From assembly GCA_035578905.1 (NCBI GenBank), contig JAQJVL010001121.1, positions 186,001-250,000 on the forward strand: a stretch of 64,000 nt of DNA, in the 5' to 3' direction. The stretch is from Stictocephala bisonia (taxonomy: Eukaryota > Arthropoda > Insecta > Hemiptera > Membracidae). Made by a program: the position numbers and the translations under genes. Within the stretch, counting starts at the first letter, position 1. Each line of letters begins with the position of its first letter. The notes below the pieces were generated by a model. That model worked only from the letters and a program-made list of their open reading frames with translations. It had not been told where the DNA came from and did not search any database. Positions 48,399 to 60,944 of the stretch are shown here, one piece after another.

Positions 48399-49730
48399 CA
48401 AGTGGTTTTCTACCACCAAGTTGTTTTCTACCACCAAGTTGTTTTCTACTACCAAGTGGTTTTCTACCACCAAGTGGTTTTCTACCACCAAGTTGTTTTC
48501 TACTACCAAGTGGTTTTCTACCACCAATTGGTTTTCTACCACCAAGTGGTTTTCTACCACCAAGTGGTTTTCTACCACCAAGTGGTTTTCTACCACCAAG
48601 TAGTTTTCTACCACCAAGTTGTTTTCTACTACCAAGTGGTTTTCTACCACCAAGTGGTTTTCTACCACCAAGTTGTTTTCTACTACCAAGTGTTATTAAA
48701 CCACCAAGTGGTTTTCTACCGCCAAGTGATTTTCTACACCCAGGTGATTTTACTAAGTGGTTTTATACCACCAATTGGTTTTACTAAGTGGTTTTCTACC
48801 ACCAAGTTGTTTTCTCCTACCAGGTGGTGTTCTAACGCTAGGTGCTTTTCTACTGCCAAGTGGTTTTCTACCTCCAGGTGGTTTTCTACAACCAAGTGGT
48901 TTCTACTGCCAAGTAGTTTTCCACCACAAAGAATTGTTCTACCCCCTAGTGGTTTTACCAAGTGGTTTCTGCCACCAATTGGTTTTACTAAGTGGTTTTC
49001 TACCACCAAGTGGTTTTCTACCACCAAGTAGTTTTCTACCACCAGGTGGTTTTCTACCACCAAGATGTTTTCTACTACCAGGTGGTGTTCTAGCACTAGG
49101 TGGTTTTTTACTGACAAATGGTTTTCTACCACCTAGTGTTTTTCTGCTACCTGGTGGTTTTCTAATGCCAAGTGGTTTTCTGCCACCAGGTGGTTTTCTA
49201 CTGCCAAGTGGTTTTCTACCACCTAGTGTTTTTCTGCTACCTGGTGGGTTTCTACTGCCAAGTGGTTTTATACCACCTAGTGTTTTTCTGCTACCTGGTG
49301 GTTTTCTACTGCCAAGTGGTTTTCTACCACCAAGTGTTTTTCTGCTACCTGGTTGTTTTCTACTGCCAAGTGGTTTTCTGCCACCAGGTGGTTTTCTGCT
49401 GCCAAGTGGTTTTCTACAACCAAGTGGTTTTCTGCTACCTGGTGGTTTTCTACCGTCAAGTGGTTTTTGGCTATCAAGCGGTTTTATGCCACTAAGTTGT
49501 TTTTGCCACCAAGTGGTTTTCTATCGCCAAGTGGTTTTCAACCACCAGGTGGTTATTTACTGCCAGGTGATTTTCTACCGCTAAGTGGTTTTCTGACACC
49601 AATTTGTTTTACCAAGTGGTTTTCTACCACCAGGTAGCTTTCTATGGCAAAATGGGGTTCTACCACCATATGGTTTTCTGCTACCAAGTGGTTTTCGGCC
49701 ACTAAGTTGTTTTCGGCCACGTGATTTCAT
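48399..49730 (+). repeat. 18-bp tandem array, about 70 copies
   Basis: The unit is AAGTGGTTTTCTACCACC and variants: CCACCAAG, CTGCCAAG, and CTACCTGGTGGTTTTCTG. Since 18 is a multiple of 3, it gives long open frames on both strands (for example a VVENHL hexad on minus; FLPPSG/FLLPGG on plus). The left third is homogeneous and the right two-thirds diverged, with higher-order 36-72 bp patterns. No start context, splice signal or flanking exon supports translation. Confidence 0.95.
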
Positions 49731-51072
49731 TGATATTTTCAAATTGCAAGCAGTACATACATATTGAAACGAATATTCTTATTTAAATAGCATTATAAGT
49801 CGCCTAGTTCAATACATATAGTGAGCCTGCCATGAAGGGAGTATCAGGAATGCACGAAATCTAGTTGGTGAGCTCGATTTTTAATAGCGATAAAAAAATC
49901 ACATATAAAAATGGGAATCACTATTTCTTATTTCTGGCAAAAGCCCTTTAAGAGTCCAATCTTCTGTACCGGTAATGAATTTAACACCTTTTTGCAGTAT
50001 AAATATAAGTAAACACATAACAAACCAAAAAGAAATTAAATAAATGTATATACCGGTAGGGTCATGCTCCAATTCACCGTTCCCCTGTTCACAGACTCTG
50101 TCAGTTGTCGATCCGCAGGAATCAGTGAACATTTTGCTTGGAACCGGGAAATATTTGAAAACAATGCGGCCCGATGGTGTCCTGGTGGGTCAGCTCACAA
50201 TATACCTCCCCTGGGCGGGTGCACCGCTAATCGCCTGGATCAAGAGGGTGACTTGAGTCCACTCCACCTTTTTCACCTATTTTTTGGGGATTTTTCCTCG
50301 AAACTAATAAATAACCCACTTTATTATAGAGCTATATTTTAAGTCACCAAAAATATTTTTTCATTTTAGTTTCTCTTTAAGATCACTGTTTTAATGTGTT
50401 ATTGGCTATATATGAAGTGTTGACTTTGACTTATGAAAATACTTCGACTTTTTCACTAGGTGGTAACAATTATTAGTAACCTATATGGCCTCTTTTCCTC
50501 AAAGAGTCGAAGATTTTATGACGATATTGCTTTCCTTAATCTAGCGTTCAAAGGCCTTGGACTTCTTCGACTGCAATTTATTGATATCCGCATATCAAAA
50601 ACAAAGCAATAAATGAGCAAAGTAAATTTCAAACCCCGTACTGGCCTCCTTTTAAGAAATTAATTTTTATGATCCTCATTTCATTATTTATATATAAAAG
50701 ATGTGTGTACACAAAATAATAATTTACACCCCAAAAAAACAAAATAACCATTCTTATGAGAAAGAACCTTATACAACTGAAAATTCGACAACGTAAAAAT
50801 ATCAAATAGCAACTAAATATTAAATTGTATAACAAATTAACTCATCGCATTAAAATTCTAGAAATAAAAGCATTTCTCAAACTATGCAATATTTTCTATA
50901 AGAATATATTTTTATAAGATATTCTATAAGATATTCTGAATAAAGAAGTTTTAATTATTTAATTAACAACGTAACTAATAAAATTGCAATAAGAACCTAA
51001 GATCGTTATTGTTATTACTGACGAAATATGTAATTTCGTAGTGTATCATTTAAATTAATAAATCAATTTAAC
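49731..51072. other. Mostly AT-rich; GC-balanced island at 50044-50280
   Basis: The island at 50044-50280 stands out from its surroundings (CACCGTTCCCCTGTTCACAG, GCGGCCCGATGGTGTCCTGG, CTCCCCTGGGCGGGTGCACC). Open frames on both strands cover it, but I recognise no protein or structural RNA. It may be a conserved exon, an element fragment or a regulatory island. Confidence 0.4.
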
Positions 51073-51236
51073 TCACCCGCCCACCCATACACGTACAGTG
51101 GCATTGACCCACCCACCCACCCATACACGTACAGTGGCATTGACCCATCCACCCGACCATACACGTACAGTGGCATTGACCCACCCACCCATACACGTAC
51201 AGTGGTATTGACCCACCCATACACGTACAGTGGCAT
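51073..51236 (+). repeat. 27-36-bp tandem repeat, 5 copies
   Basis: CCCATACACGTACAGTGGCA TTGAC recurs, with 'acacgtacag' at 51089, 51125, 51160, 51193 and 51220. The spacing varies with the number of CCAC words. Confidence 0.92.
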
Positions 51237-53189
51237 TTCTATAAGAATGTTTATACAACATTGAAATTTTTTAAAATTTAAATTTAGTTCATTCAGTACT
51301 CAAATTTAATCAACATTGGTTTTTTATAATAACAATGTTTTTCCATACTTATCATTACTGTCATAGTTCTGTGTTTTAAAATGATGTTATCGTACTGGGA
51401 AAATATTACCACAGACGAGCTCCGTCGAAATAAACATGGAAGTTAAATCATTTTACGCGTGGTTAATATTTCTTTAAGAACAAAACTTCAAGTGTAACTA
51501 GATTAAAGAAAATACCACGAATTATGCATTTCTTTTTTTCAGTAAATAAGTCGTTAGTTTTATAATGAAATTTCCTACAATTTATTACTGTTGTTTTTTT
51601 ATTTATACAGAGTGTAGTTTTTATGGAATTTAAAGTCAAAATATTTAACTAGCCACCATTTTAAAATTTTCCTACGAATCTTTTTTAAATTTTTTTCTGT
51701 AATATGATATTACTATTATAGCGTGTGTACCAAATTTCAACACTATATCATGGTTGCTGAGAAAAAATTGTTATGTAGACGGACAGACAGACAGAATACT
51801 GTGAATATTAGGACATATGTTTATAAGAACTTTTTGGTTAGTTTTGACACCAGGGACAACCTCCTGTAGTTTATCCAAGTATTTCAGTTACACCCCTAAA
51901 TATTTTACCATTTTATTAATTGTGTGTTTAACATGTAAAGTCAACCATTCATTATATTTTGTTTTAAATTTTGGATGCTGAAAATTAGTACTCTAGTAAT
52001 GCTTGTACCAAGTTATAATATAATTTTTTGTAATTTTCGGTACAAAAATGTAGTCTATAGTATTTAAAAACGGTCATATTTTAAGTTGACTATAACAGTT
52101 ATAACTATGCAATATACTTGGTGGGTTTCAACATTTGTATTTTTCGAACATTTGCAATAGCCATTTTCTCATAAAAAAGTAATGTGTAAGTATTGTAATT
52201 ATATAAATAATACATTATATGTGAAAGGTAAGTCTTCCATTGTTATTACAACCAACTGCAACACAACTTGCCGGCAATTTATACACTGAAGACAGTCATA
52301 AGAAGAATGACAGGTGTCTCTTTTAAGCAGACTGGGGGCAGGCAGAATCTCCGGGAAAATGAAGACGCAGTGCAGTTAGGAGTGCTCAGACGCTCGGAAC
52401 TAGAATAACTCACGTCGGCCGCCATCTTTTGGTGGTGAACACCGCAGATCGCCTGGCTTCACTCTCCGTGCCATGGGGCCTCTCTATCTCTAATCTGTGC
52501 TCGCTTCCTTAAACAATCCACAGTGAAAACTACATTAGCCAAGCTTTTGTGTCATGTTTACGTTTTTGTGTCAGTTCGAAATAAAAAATAATTTATATTC
52601 ATGCCAATGACTCTTATGCAAGAATGGAAACGTTGAGGGACTGTTCCTATGATAAAAAACCTGCTTATTGAGAAAACCTTAAAAAAAAAGATAACTTCCC
52701 TCCAAATTTCAATAAATTCTGTTAAGTTATTTCGTAGATTTCGTGATGAGTCAGCATATCGTTTTTGGATTTTATAGAAGTTATAAGCTTGTTTGCCGTT
52801 AAAATAAAATTGATATTTTAAAAATTATTTTTCCTATTAAAAAAATGATTACTTTGATTAGTAATTTTCAGTTCATCCTGATAAAATAAACAAATATTTT
52901 GAACATTAATATCAGTGTTCTTTCCTTTGTTTAGTAATTTCTTCTTTCGATTTTTAAAAATATTTTTAAAACAGCTTTTTAAACCCTCTGCTTTTGTATA
53001 TGCTTTGAAATGGCTTACATTTCATGAAACGTCAATATAAGCAATCGATACAAATCTCTATAAAAAGTGCAGACCCCGTGTCAAAAATGCAGCATCGTGC
53101 AGAGCTTTAGGAGTTTGTAGAGGAATTCGCCATTTTGGATTTACTGCAATAAGGCCCATGTTAAATGTGTAATAGCAAAATTACTTAAA
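51237..53189. other. No gene supported; decayed element-like patch at 51606-51840
   Basis: At 51606-51840, TACAGAGTGTAG, a 'ccaccattttaaaa' block and GGACAGACAGACAGAATAC resemble decayed mariner-MITE sequence of the kind at 43296-44064; the match is loose. A GC-richer patch at 52300-52500 includes GTCGGCCGCCATCTTTTGG, a YY1/PHO-type word (GCCGCCAT). No open frame of note. Confidence 0.35.
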
Positions 53190-53336
53190 GATTTGTCGGA
53201 ACAATTAAAGTTTGAGAATTATAAATAGTTAGTCCTCTTTTTAAGTTTAAAAAATATTGATTTATGATGAAATAAAAAGTATTATTTATATAAAAAACAA
53301 ATGAACAATCAAGGTAACAAACATTGATTCACTAGT
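53190..53336 (+). repeat. Dispersed repeat, copy B (upstream part)
   Basis: Aligns loosely with 580-780. The homology continues through GATTCACTAGTAACTTTTAC (53328) into the first unit of the 164-bp array, so the array was built from this repeat. Confidence 0.55.
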
Positions 53337-54165
53337 AACTTTTACGTTCGTTTAAACAATGTACGTATTATGATTTTACAATAAACCGTTAAGTAACAAT
53401 GCTGTTCCACATTTATCATTACTATTATGGGAATAAATCCAATATGACGACCACCTCTGCAGACTCTTCAGATGAAAGTTCCAACAGTGGCCGTTGGATC
53501 GTCTTTTACGTTCGTTTAAACAATGTACGTATTATGATTTTACAATAAACCGTTAAGTAACAATGCTGTTCCACATTTATCATTACTATTATGGGAATAA
53601 ATCCAATATGACGACCACCTCTGCAGACTCTTCAGATGACAGTTCCAACAGTGGCCGTTAGATCGTCTTTTACGTTCGTTTAAACAATGTACGTATAATG
53701 ATTTTACAATAAACCGTTAAGTAACAATGCTGTTCCACATTTATCATTACTATTATGGGAATAAATCCAATATGACGACCACCTTTGCAGACTCTTCAGA
53801 TGACAGTTCCAACAGTGGCCGTTAGATCGTCTTTTACGTTCGTTTAAACAATGTACGTATAATGATTTTACAATAAACCGTTAAGTAACAGTGCTGTTCC
53901 ACATTTATCATTACTATTATGGGAATAAATCCAATATGACGACCACCTTTGCAGACTCTTCAGATGACAGTTCCAACAGTGGCCGTTAGATCGTACTTTT
54001 ACGTTCGTTTAAACAATGTACGTATTATGATTTTACAATAAATCATTAAGTAACAGTTCTGTTCCACATTTATCATTACTATTATGGGAATAAATCCAAT
54101 ATGACGACCACCTCTGCAGACTCTTCAGATGACAGTTCCAACAGTGGCCGTTAGATCATATTTTC
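53337..54165 (+). repeat. 164-bp tandem array, 5 copies
   Basis: The unit includes TTTTACGTTCGTTTAAACAA, CCGTTAAGTAACAATGCTGT, CCAATATGACGACCACCTCT and TTCCAACAGTGGCCGTTAGA. Successive TTTACG positions are 53341, 53505 and 53669 (164-bp period). Copies differ at few positions (for example GTATTATG/GTATAATG, CCTCTGC/CCTTTGC). Confidence 0.96.
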
Positions 54166-55374
54166 CTCCAAGTCAGTGCGTGTGAGACGGACCATTTACG
54201 AACCTATAAACTAAACATTTACGATTATATCTGTCTTTGTCGCATCGTCTGCTGACTATCTCTGTCTCTCTCACACTATATTTACTCAGAGCAAAGCTCT
54301 CTCTCTCTTGGTGACTTATTAAACTTCAATTCTCTCTGACCAACAGGCTGATCTGTTCACCATAAAGTCTGTTCCCTTGTAGAGATTTGCGTTTATTGAT
54401 ATAGGCCACCTTTGATCCAACAACGACGTCATTGTACTTCAAGATTACTCACTCAAAGTGTACTCCCAATAAAAACCAAGATAAATCCCGCCTTCTTCTT
54501 GAGATGTTTGACTTTTTAGGTCTTCTTTGTTCCTTGTTTTTTCAGCGTTGATTTTTCTCTTTTAACGACTTCCAACTCCTATTCTCTTTTCTTCACTCTA
54601 GGGCCTACACTCTGTACCAGTTGGCCGTTCACGCCCTGGTGGGCAACAGCTGATTTTCCCTCAGCCTTTGTCTCTGCCCATTGGTACCGCCCTGGGGAGG
54701 TTTGTTTGCACCCCGCCCGTGTTTCCACTTCGTCAACCGCTCTCATCAATATTGTTCCCAAATTGTGCGACAGCTGCCATCATTTTTTCAGTTTTTCTTT
54801 TGACCGGCAGTGTGAGCCAAGATTATAATAAAAAATGTGATCATTGACTTCGTCTTTACTTTTTATTAGTAGCTGGTGCCAGTGTTTCATTATTGCTATT
54901 ACTAAGACTATGCTGTCAGTCTATCATTAACACTAGATAGGAACACAAAATGACTATTTGACTAACCAAGAAGGAGTTTTGATTTAGATACTAAGTGACT
55001 TCGCTAATTAACTATCATTTACATAAATATTTTTATAAATGTTCTTTAGAAAATTTTGATGGAAAATGTTCGATTCTTCAAGATTTAATTGAGTTAATGA
55101 GTTTATGGAATTTTCGAAAAAGATCAAAGTTGTGAAGAAATCAAATGGTGGATAGTGTATGACTGATCCAAAAAGCAGAAAAAAAAAATAAAACTAATCA
55201 CCATCATTTTATACTTGACACAAACATTTTTATTACCTCTTGAATTACATTTTAAAACAAATATAATGTTAGGTATTTTTTTCTTTGTCAAAAGTGCCTC
55301 CAATCTTAAAATATTTCCTATGCAAACTGTATTGGAAACCGCTTGATTTTCTTATTAGGGTTAAACTTCTATTT
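54166..55374. other. No gene supported
   Basis: Mixed sequence. A minus-strand frame at 54579-54761 (60 codons, GC-balanced) has no recognisable domain. The remainder is AT-rich. Confidence 0.4.
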
Positions 55375-55718
55375 GTTGGATAGTTTTAGATCCGATTAAG
55401 TTAGGTCATGTTACGTCCGGTTAATTTAGGTCATGTTACGTTCAGTTAAGTTAGGTAATGTTACGTCCGGTTAAGTTAGATTATGTTACGTCCGGTTAAG
55501 TTAGGTCATGTTGCGTCCGGTTAAGTTAGGTTATGTTACGTCCGGTTAAGTTAGGTCATGTTGCGTCCGGTAAGTTTGGTTATGTTACGTTCGATTAAGT
55601 TACTTACGGTTAAGTTTGGTTATGTTACGTCCGGTTAAGTTAGGTCATTTAACGTCCGGTTAAGTTAGGTTATGTTACGTCCAATTAAGTTAGGTTATGA
55701 TACGTCCGGTTAAGGTAG
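55375..55718 (+). repeat. 25-bp tandem array, about 14 copies
   Basis: The unit is TTAGGTTATGTTACGTCCGG plus TTAAG. 'ttagg' recurs at 55501, 55526 and 55551. It contains TTAGG once per unit, but the unit is far longer than a telomere repeat. Variants swap TTATG/TCATG and TTACG/TTGCG. Confidence 0.93.
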
Positions 55719-55930
55719 GTTTTGAAGGGTAGAAGGCTGCGAAGACATATGCCCCTAACTACTGATAGTAACCTTGTGTAAGCCTTCTTTATATGTTTTA
55801 TTTTATACTATCTGATATATTATTTTGATGTACATAAGTGAAGCACACTCACTTGCCAGTGTTCGGTTGTGAAGCATTTTTTTCCAAAAGTGGTGGTCCT
55901 CTTCTGAAGATAACGGAACCTTTTTACTAT
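55719..55930. other. Spacer, nothing recognised
   Basis: AT-rich; no gene seen. Confidence 0.4.
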
Positions 55931-55938
55931 AGCTAGTT

Positions 55939-58662
55939 CAGGGCCGTATTTCCAATAAGGCCGAGTAGGCCGTGGCCTAGGGCGGCAAATTTCCATGTAA
56001 CATTGATATAAAAATATATTTATAAATGAAAAATGTCAATAGAAAAACCCGAAAATATAAACATCACTACTATGATAAGCTGCAAAACACCATAGTAATC
56101 ACTCGCTACTGGGGTTATTATAAATATGTATTTCATTTATTAATCCTAATGCTGTGTCGGCGTGTCAACCATACTACAGTATTTATATTAACAAACTGAG
56201 AGTGCGGCTAAACGCCATTTAGCTACCTGGAGTCCAGCCGCACTTCCAGTTTGATAATATTTGTATACCAGCGGGTCCTCAATCTGAGATCACTGGTTGG
56301 TTGGCGGATGGGCGTGTGTATGGTCAATCATTGATTTAAAAGCAAGAAGCATTTATTTCAATAGGATATATTCAAGGCTTTTGGCACAACTTGATGACGA
56401 AACCATTTACTGGCGCAATATTTTAACCCGAGTAGTTGCTGCCATTTGGGCTCTTACTTCAAGAAGTCTGCCTCTTAGGGGGGACAATAGTATAATAGGT
56501 TCTCAAAGGAATGGAAACTATTTGATGGTTTTGGAATTAATCACTGAATTTGACCCTTTCTTGGCAAAACATATTTCAAGGCATGGAAATCCTGGCTCCG
56601 GTCACACAAATTACTTATCATCTATTATATGTGATGAAATGGCTGTGAGAGTGAAGAATAAAATATGTGAGGAGTTAAAACAAGCCAAGTATTTTAGCAT
56701 TATACTTGACTCTATGCCTGATGTATCTCACATTGACCAGCTAACACTTATTTTCAGATGTTCTACCTGATGGTTCTCCATGTGAACGATTTTTCACATT
56801 TATCCCCTCCGTTGGATACAAAGCAGAACAAGTGTTCAATGCTGCACCAACAGAATTGAATAGTTTTAATATAAATATCAGTGATTGTCGAGGGCAGTCT
56901 TACGACAATGCCTCGAATATGGCTGGACTCTATAATGGCTTGCAAGCTAAGAAAAAGGACCTTGCCCATTTGGGCAATGTTTGTACCATGTGCAGCTCAT
57001 TCATTAAATTTAGTTGGGACATCAGCGGGATAAATGTGATAAAGTTGGGACATGGTCTTGTAGTGAAGCTTGTAATTTTTTTATGATCCTTCAAGAGCTA
57101 TATGTTTTTTTTACAAGCTCGACAAAAAGATGGAAACGTTTGATAGTCGAGATCGATAAAGGAAAAACACTAAAAAAGCTATCAACTACTCGGTGGTCGG
57201 CCAGGGACGATGCCTGCCAAGGCCTTAGAGAGTCATGGAATGAAATTTTATCCGTTTTAACTTAAATAGAAAATGACTCCACAGAAAAAGCCACCACACG
57301 ATTGAAGCCGTAGGAATTCTTAAAAAGTTGAACAGATTTGAGACAGCCTTTATGGTTTGCTTTTGGAGCACAATTTTATACCACCTTAATAAAGTATCCA
57401 AAAAACACAGTCTCAGACAATATATGTTCTAACTGTTACAGAGCTGTGTGCGTCTCTAGCAGAATATTTCTCTTCTCAAAGAAATGATTTTGATTATTAT
57501 GAATCACTTGCTCTTAACATTTTGAAAACAAAAGTTACGAAAAAGACTGCAAAAAGATTCTCAAAAGATACACAAAAATATGATGACGGAGGAACTGAGG
57601 ATCTTGAACTTAATGGCAGAGAATATTTTTAAATCAATACTTTTTTAGTTATAATTGATCAGTTTATAGTTGAATTTAAAAGAAGGTATAATTCATTCAA
57701 TGTATGCCAACATAAATTTAATGTCTTGACACGAATTGTAAAATCTCCAGGAAAAGTAGAAGAAAGTATTTTGAGATCAAAAGCTCAAAATCTTATAGAA
57801 TCTTATCGAAATGATCTTGGAGATGACTTCATCGATGAGTGCTGCCATTTTCAAGCATACTGTGCAGTAACTGGTGAGAAGTTTGAAGATACCTCGTTGA
57901 TAGACATTTCAACTTACCTCAGGAATTTGTCTTTCGATTCCAGCTACAAACTGCTCTGGTGAAAGAAGCTTTTCTTGTTTAAACAGAGTGAAAAACTATT
58001 TGAGATCAACCATTAATGAAGATAAATTGAACGCGTTGTCTATTTTGTGTATAGAATCTGAAATTGCTGCAAAGATAGATTACAGCACAGTGATAGAAGA
58101 CTTTGCTCAGAAGAAGGCTCGGAGGAAATTATTTCAGATGGAGACTGAAGAAATAAAGAAGGACTTATTTCCTACTACTATTCATTAGATACTAAATATC
58201 ATGTAAAAAAAGAACTGTAAACAATACAACTACATAACAATTTTTATCGTTTGTTATACATTTTTAATTAATCCTTTTTATAAGAAGTTGAGTATTTTAG
58301 GATAATATAGACAATAAATCATATTATGTACCTATTTCAAATAATTCAAATGTTGTAATAATAAAATAAGTAAATTGTTCCTATGGAAGTTCGATAAAAG
58401 GGAAAATATAAACTTTACCACTTTTTATACAATAATATTTGCGATACAAGTGTAAAGAAAATAATTCAAAAATAGTAGTTCTGATTCATTTTTAAATAAA
58501 CTTATATTTTTGCTTGAAAATAGATTCAAATACGGTTCCTATTCTACGTGTCTCATATTACCAAAATTGTACGTAGAAGACAGACGTAATGCGTTGTTGG
58601 GGGTGAGGGGGGCGGCGGAACCCGGCCGGCCTAAGGGTGTCATGAAGCTAAATGCGGCCCTG
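55939..58662 (+). mobile_element. ZMYM-like hAT transposon, decayed, complete ends
   Basis: Terminal inverted repeats are CAGGGCCGTATTT (55939) and, read inward from 58662, CAGGGCCGCATTT (12 of 13 match). Perfect 8-bp target duplications AGCTAGTT flank it (55931-55938, 58663-58670). It carries the remains of a DUF4371/hAT-dimerisation transposase on the plus strand. At 2.72 kb it may lack the N-terminal zinc-finger region. GC-rich tracts lie just inside the ends (55955-55985; 58600-58635). Confidence 0.93.
56297..58188 (+). pseudogene. hAT transposase (ZMYM1/DUF4371-like), multiply broken
   Basis: Family role: cut-and-paste transposition by an RNase H-like DDE fold with a C-terminal dimerisation domain. 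Pieces in order: a DUF4371-like segment (56297-56770) with LPLRGDNSIIGSQRNGNYL, ELITEFDPFLAKHIS and YFSIILDSMPDVSHIDQLT; after a frameshift near 56765, SPCERFFTFIPSVGYKAEQ and then ISDCRGQSYDNASNMAG (56832-57010), which holds a catalytic Asp region; a degraded middle with stops and shifts (57014-57700); 57726-57962; and a dimerisation-like end (57988-58188) with LRSTINEDKLNALSILCIES. At least four frame breaks or stops make it non-functional. The first-frame start is not meaningful. Confidence 0.9.
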
Positions 58663-58670
58663 AGCTAGTT

Positions 58671-60560
58671 GCAGCTGTGCTTTTATAACTATAGTTGACT
58701 TTTATAGTCAATGGTTGAAACATTTTAAAAGACTAATTTTTTTTTTAATTGTTAAGATCAGATGTTTCATAATGTTTGTACATAACATATGTAGCTACGA
58801 TGCCTGTCTGTCACCTGTCAGGCACACCGGCACTTGTTGTGTCTCCAGTGTTAATTTGTTCAAAGTCACGTTGTATCAGTGTCACACCCAGTTTAATGAT
58901 GCAAGACCGGGTAGTGGGGGTGTGGGGGAGGAGCCGCAGGCGAGCCAGAGAGAGAGAGAGTTTGTTTTCAAAACGAGATGGAGTGTTTTCCGACGCCAAA
59001 GTGTCTGGAAAACAAATACTCCAGCGGTGACAAGAAACGGGCGTGTTTTTCATTTGATTGAATCAATTAAAACAGTCGGTGCGAGTCCTGGCACGTAGCG
59101 GGGACCTTCAGTAAGACCTCTTTCTCTCTCCCAACCACACAACGCCTAATGGCTCAGGATGTGAAATACCTTTATACTGAGATAGCTTTGTATCTTCGTA
59201 CATCAGCTTTAAATAGGAAATTCCTTTTAGGGAACATATAGTACATTAAATATTGGGTAGTTATGTTCTTTCTTTCCACCTCTGAAACTTGTTGTTGCAT
59301 ATAAAATAATAACAACTTTAACTTTATATGCAAACTTGTTATTATGTACAGAACTTATATGACGTTTGTAATATAATGAGATAAATTGTCTGTACAGTAA
59401 AGAGTTTCCAAATTTGAATATTTTAGTCTATGTCCCAGTTCGATACGACAATTTTTAGTGTTTTAAGCCCAAGTTTAGGAGCACATGTTTAGTAACATTT
59501 AATTCCAGACATTGAGTGTAATTATCAGGAAAACTAATCAAGTAGTTTATACGTGGCTAAGCAAATGTAAGGTTACTTTGAACTTAGTTCGTATTATATA
59601 CAATTCTAATTTTAAATATTATTATAATTTTTATTTTACTTATTATTGTATCTTGTGATGTTTTTAAATTTAGGATTAAAAAATGTTGCACAGTAGAATA
59701 ATATTGTTCACTAATATTTAATTTCTTATATAAATTAACATCTATTGTGACAGCCACTTGAGTATTACTGGAATTAGTTATAATAATATACAAATTAGGT
59801 CCATTAGTATCTACCTCAAATTTACAGATCCTGTGATATATCCTGCCTTATATCTTACAGCATGCGATAATTTGGGGGAAATTTTTGGAGAGTAGTTAGA
59901 AGATTGTTTTAAATTAAATTACTGTCTAAATGAACTAGTATATGGGTGAGAATATAGCAGCATTGACTTCAGTCATTCAATTGAACGTTACTTCTAAGCC
60001 TATACACAATGACAAAGATTGAAATCAAGGCCAATAAAATGTTCTAACAGAATTCATTGTTTGTATAGCTGTCAAAATGTCAAATAAGTTTTATTATAAT
60101 TTTATTAAGAATAAGAAATACTATTATACAAGAAAATGTGGATATCTTCATAGATTTATGTATGTTATATTTAATAAATACTGTTTTACAACCCGTGTTG
60201 TACTATACATCATTATTATCATTTATAGTAGACCAATCAACGTTTATTTATTGGTACAACCCTGTTTTGTACCTAAATTACATTTATGTTGAAACTATTA
60301 ATTGATTTAATACAATTATGTTTGTATATAATAATGTACGTTAGGTTATTAGACGTATTTTATAACAATATTCAAGAAATGTATAAATTGTATTACAGTA
60401 AACAATTAATTAGTTTTAGTAAAAATAATCTTTCAAACAACCCAGCTCAATGTGTGTCCTATATTATCTCTAACCCATCAATGCCTCAACTGAGGTCAAG
60501 GTGGTCGAGAGACTCGTTTGGGTATATCGCTCCTTTCATTTTATCTGTTGATGCAAAGGA
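58671..60560. other. No gene supported
   Basis: Mostly AT-rich. A GC-balanced patch at 58900-59110 contains an (AG)n-like run (GAGAGAGAGAG near 58948-58961) and is open in two frames without a recognisable domain. Other short frames (59584-59793, 60077-60292) are AT-rich low-complexity. Confidence 0.4.
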
Positions 60561-60579
60561 ATAAACAAACGTCCCCAAA

Positions 60580-60802
60580 GAAGGAAGTGCAAGCGTTCAT
60601 TTAGTGTTGGAAGGAGGTTTGAGGTTATTTATTGCTTGTGTTTTTCTGAGTGTCTTGAGATCGAGTGTGATCTGAGTGAAAAAGTGATCGAATGAATTCA
60701 ATAACCATAATTTTAGTGATTCAGTGTGGTCTTTAACAATGGAAAAAAGCCAAAGCAAAAATAATAGAAAATAGTGAGAGGAAAACAGAGTTAAATGTAT
60801 GT
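60580..60802 (+). other. Candidate noncoding first exon with consensus splice donor
   Basis: The stretch 60620-60760 is full of GTGATC/AGTGATT/GAGTGTG words typical of arthropod 5'UTRs, lacks long frames, and is followed by ATGTATGTAAGTATTTCG, where GTAAGT is a consensus 5' splice site (about 60802). A mini-frame starts at ATGGAAAAAAGCC (60739) and stops after 12 codons. Exon status is a guess from base composition and the donor only. Confidence 0.22.
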
Positions 60803-60944
60803 AAGTATTTCGAAAAGTAACACCCGGATAAAATTGTCACTTTTTATGTGAAAATAACCAGTGAGGCTACATTAATTAGTGAAAGAACTAGGATTGAAGA
60901 ATTATAAATTAAGAAAGGAAGGAGAAAGTGGACAGATTGTCACG

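Noticed and set aside
48402..49584. Proline/glycine-rich (FLPPSG) or VVENHL repeat protein gene
   Set aside because: The 18-bp unit keeps frames open on both strands; no start context, exon or signal supports a gene.
55375..55718. Telomeric TTAGG array
   Set aside because: TTAGG occurs only once per 25-bp unit; not a simple telomere repeat.
58715..59098. Protein-coding gene at 58.7-59.1 kb
   Set aside because: Overlapping frames in several phases, an (AG)n run inside, and no recognisable domain.
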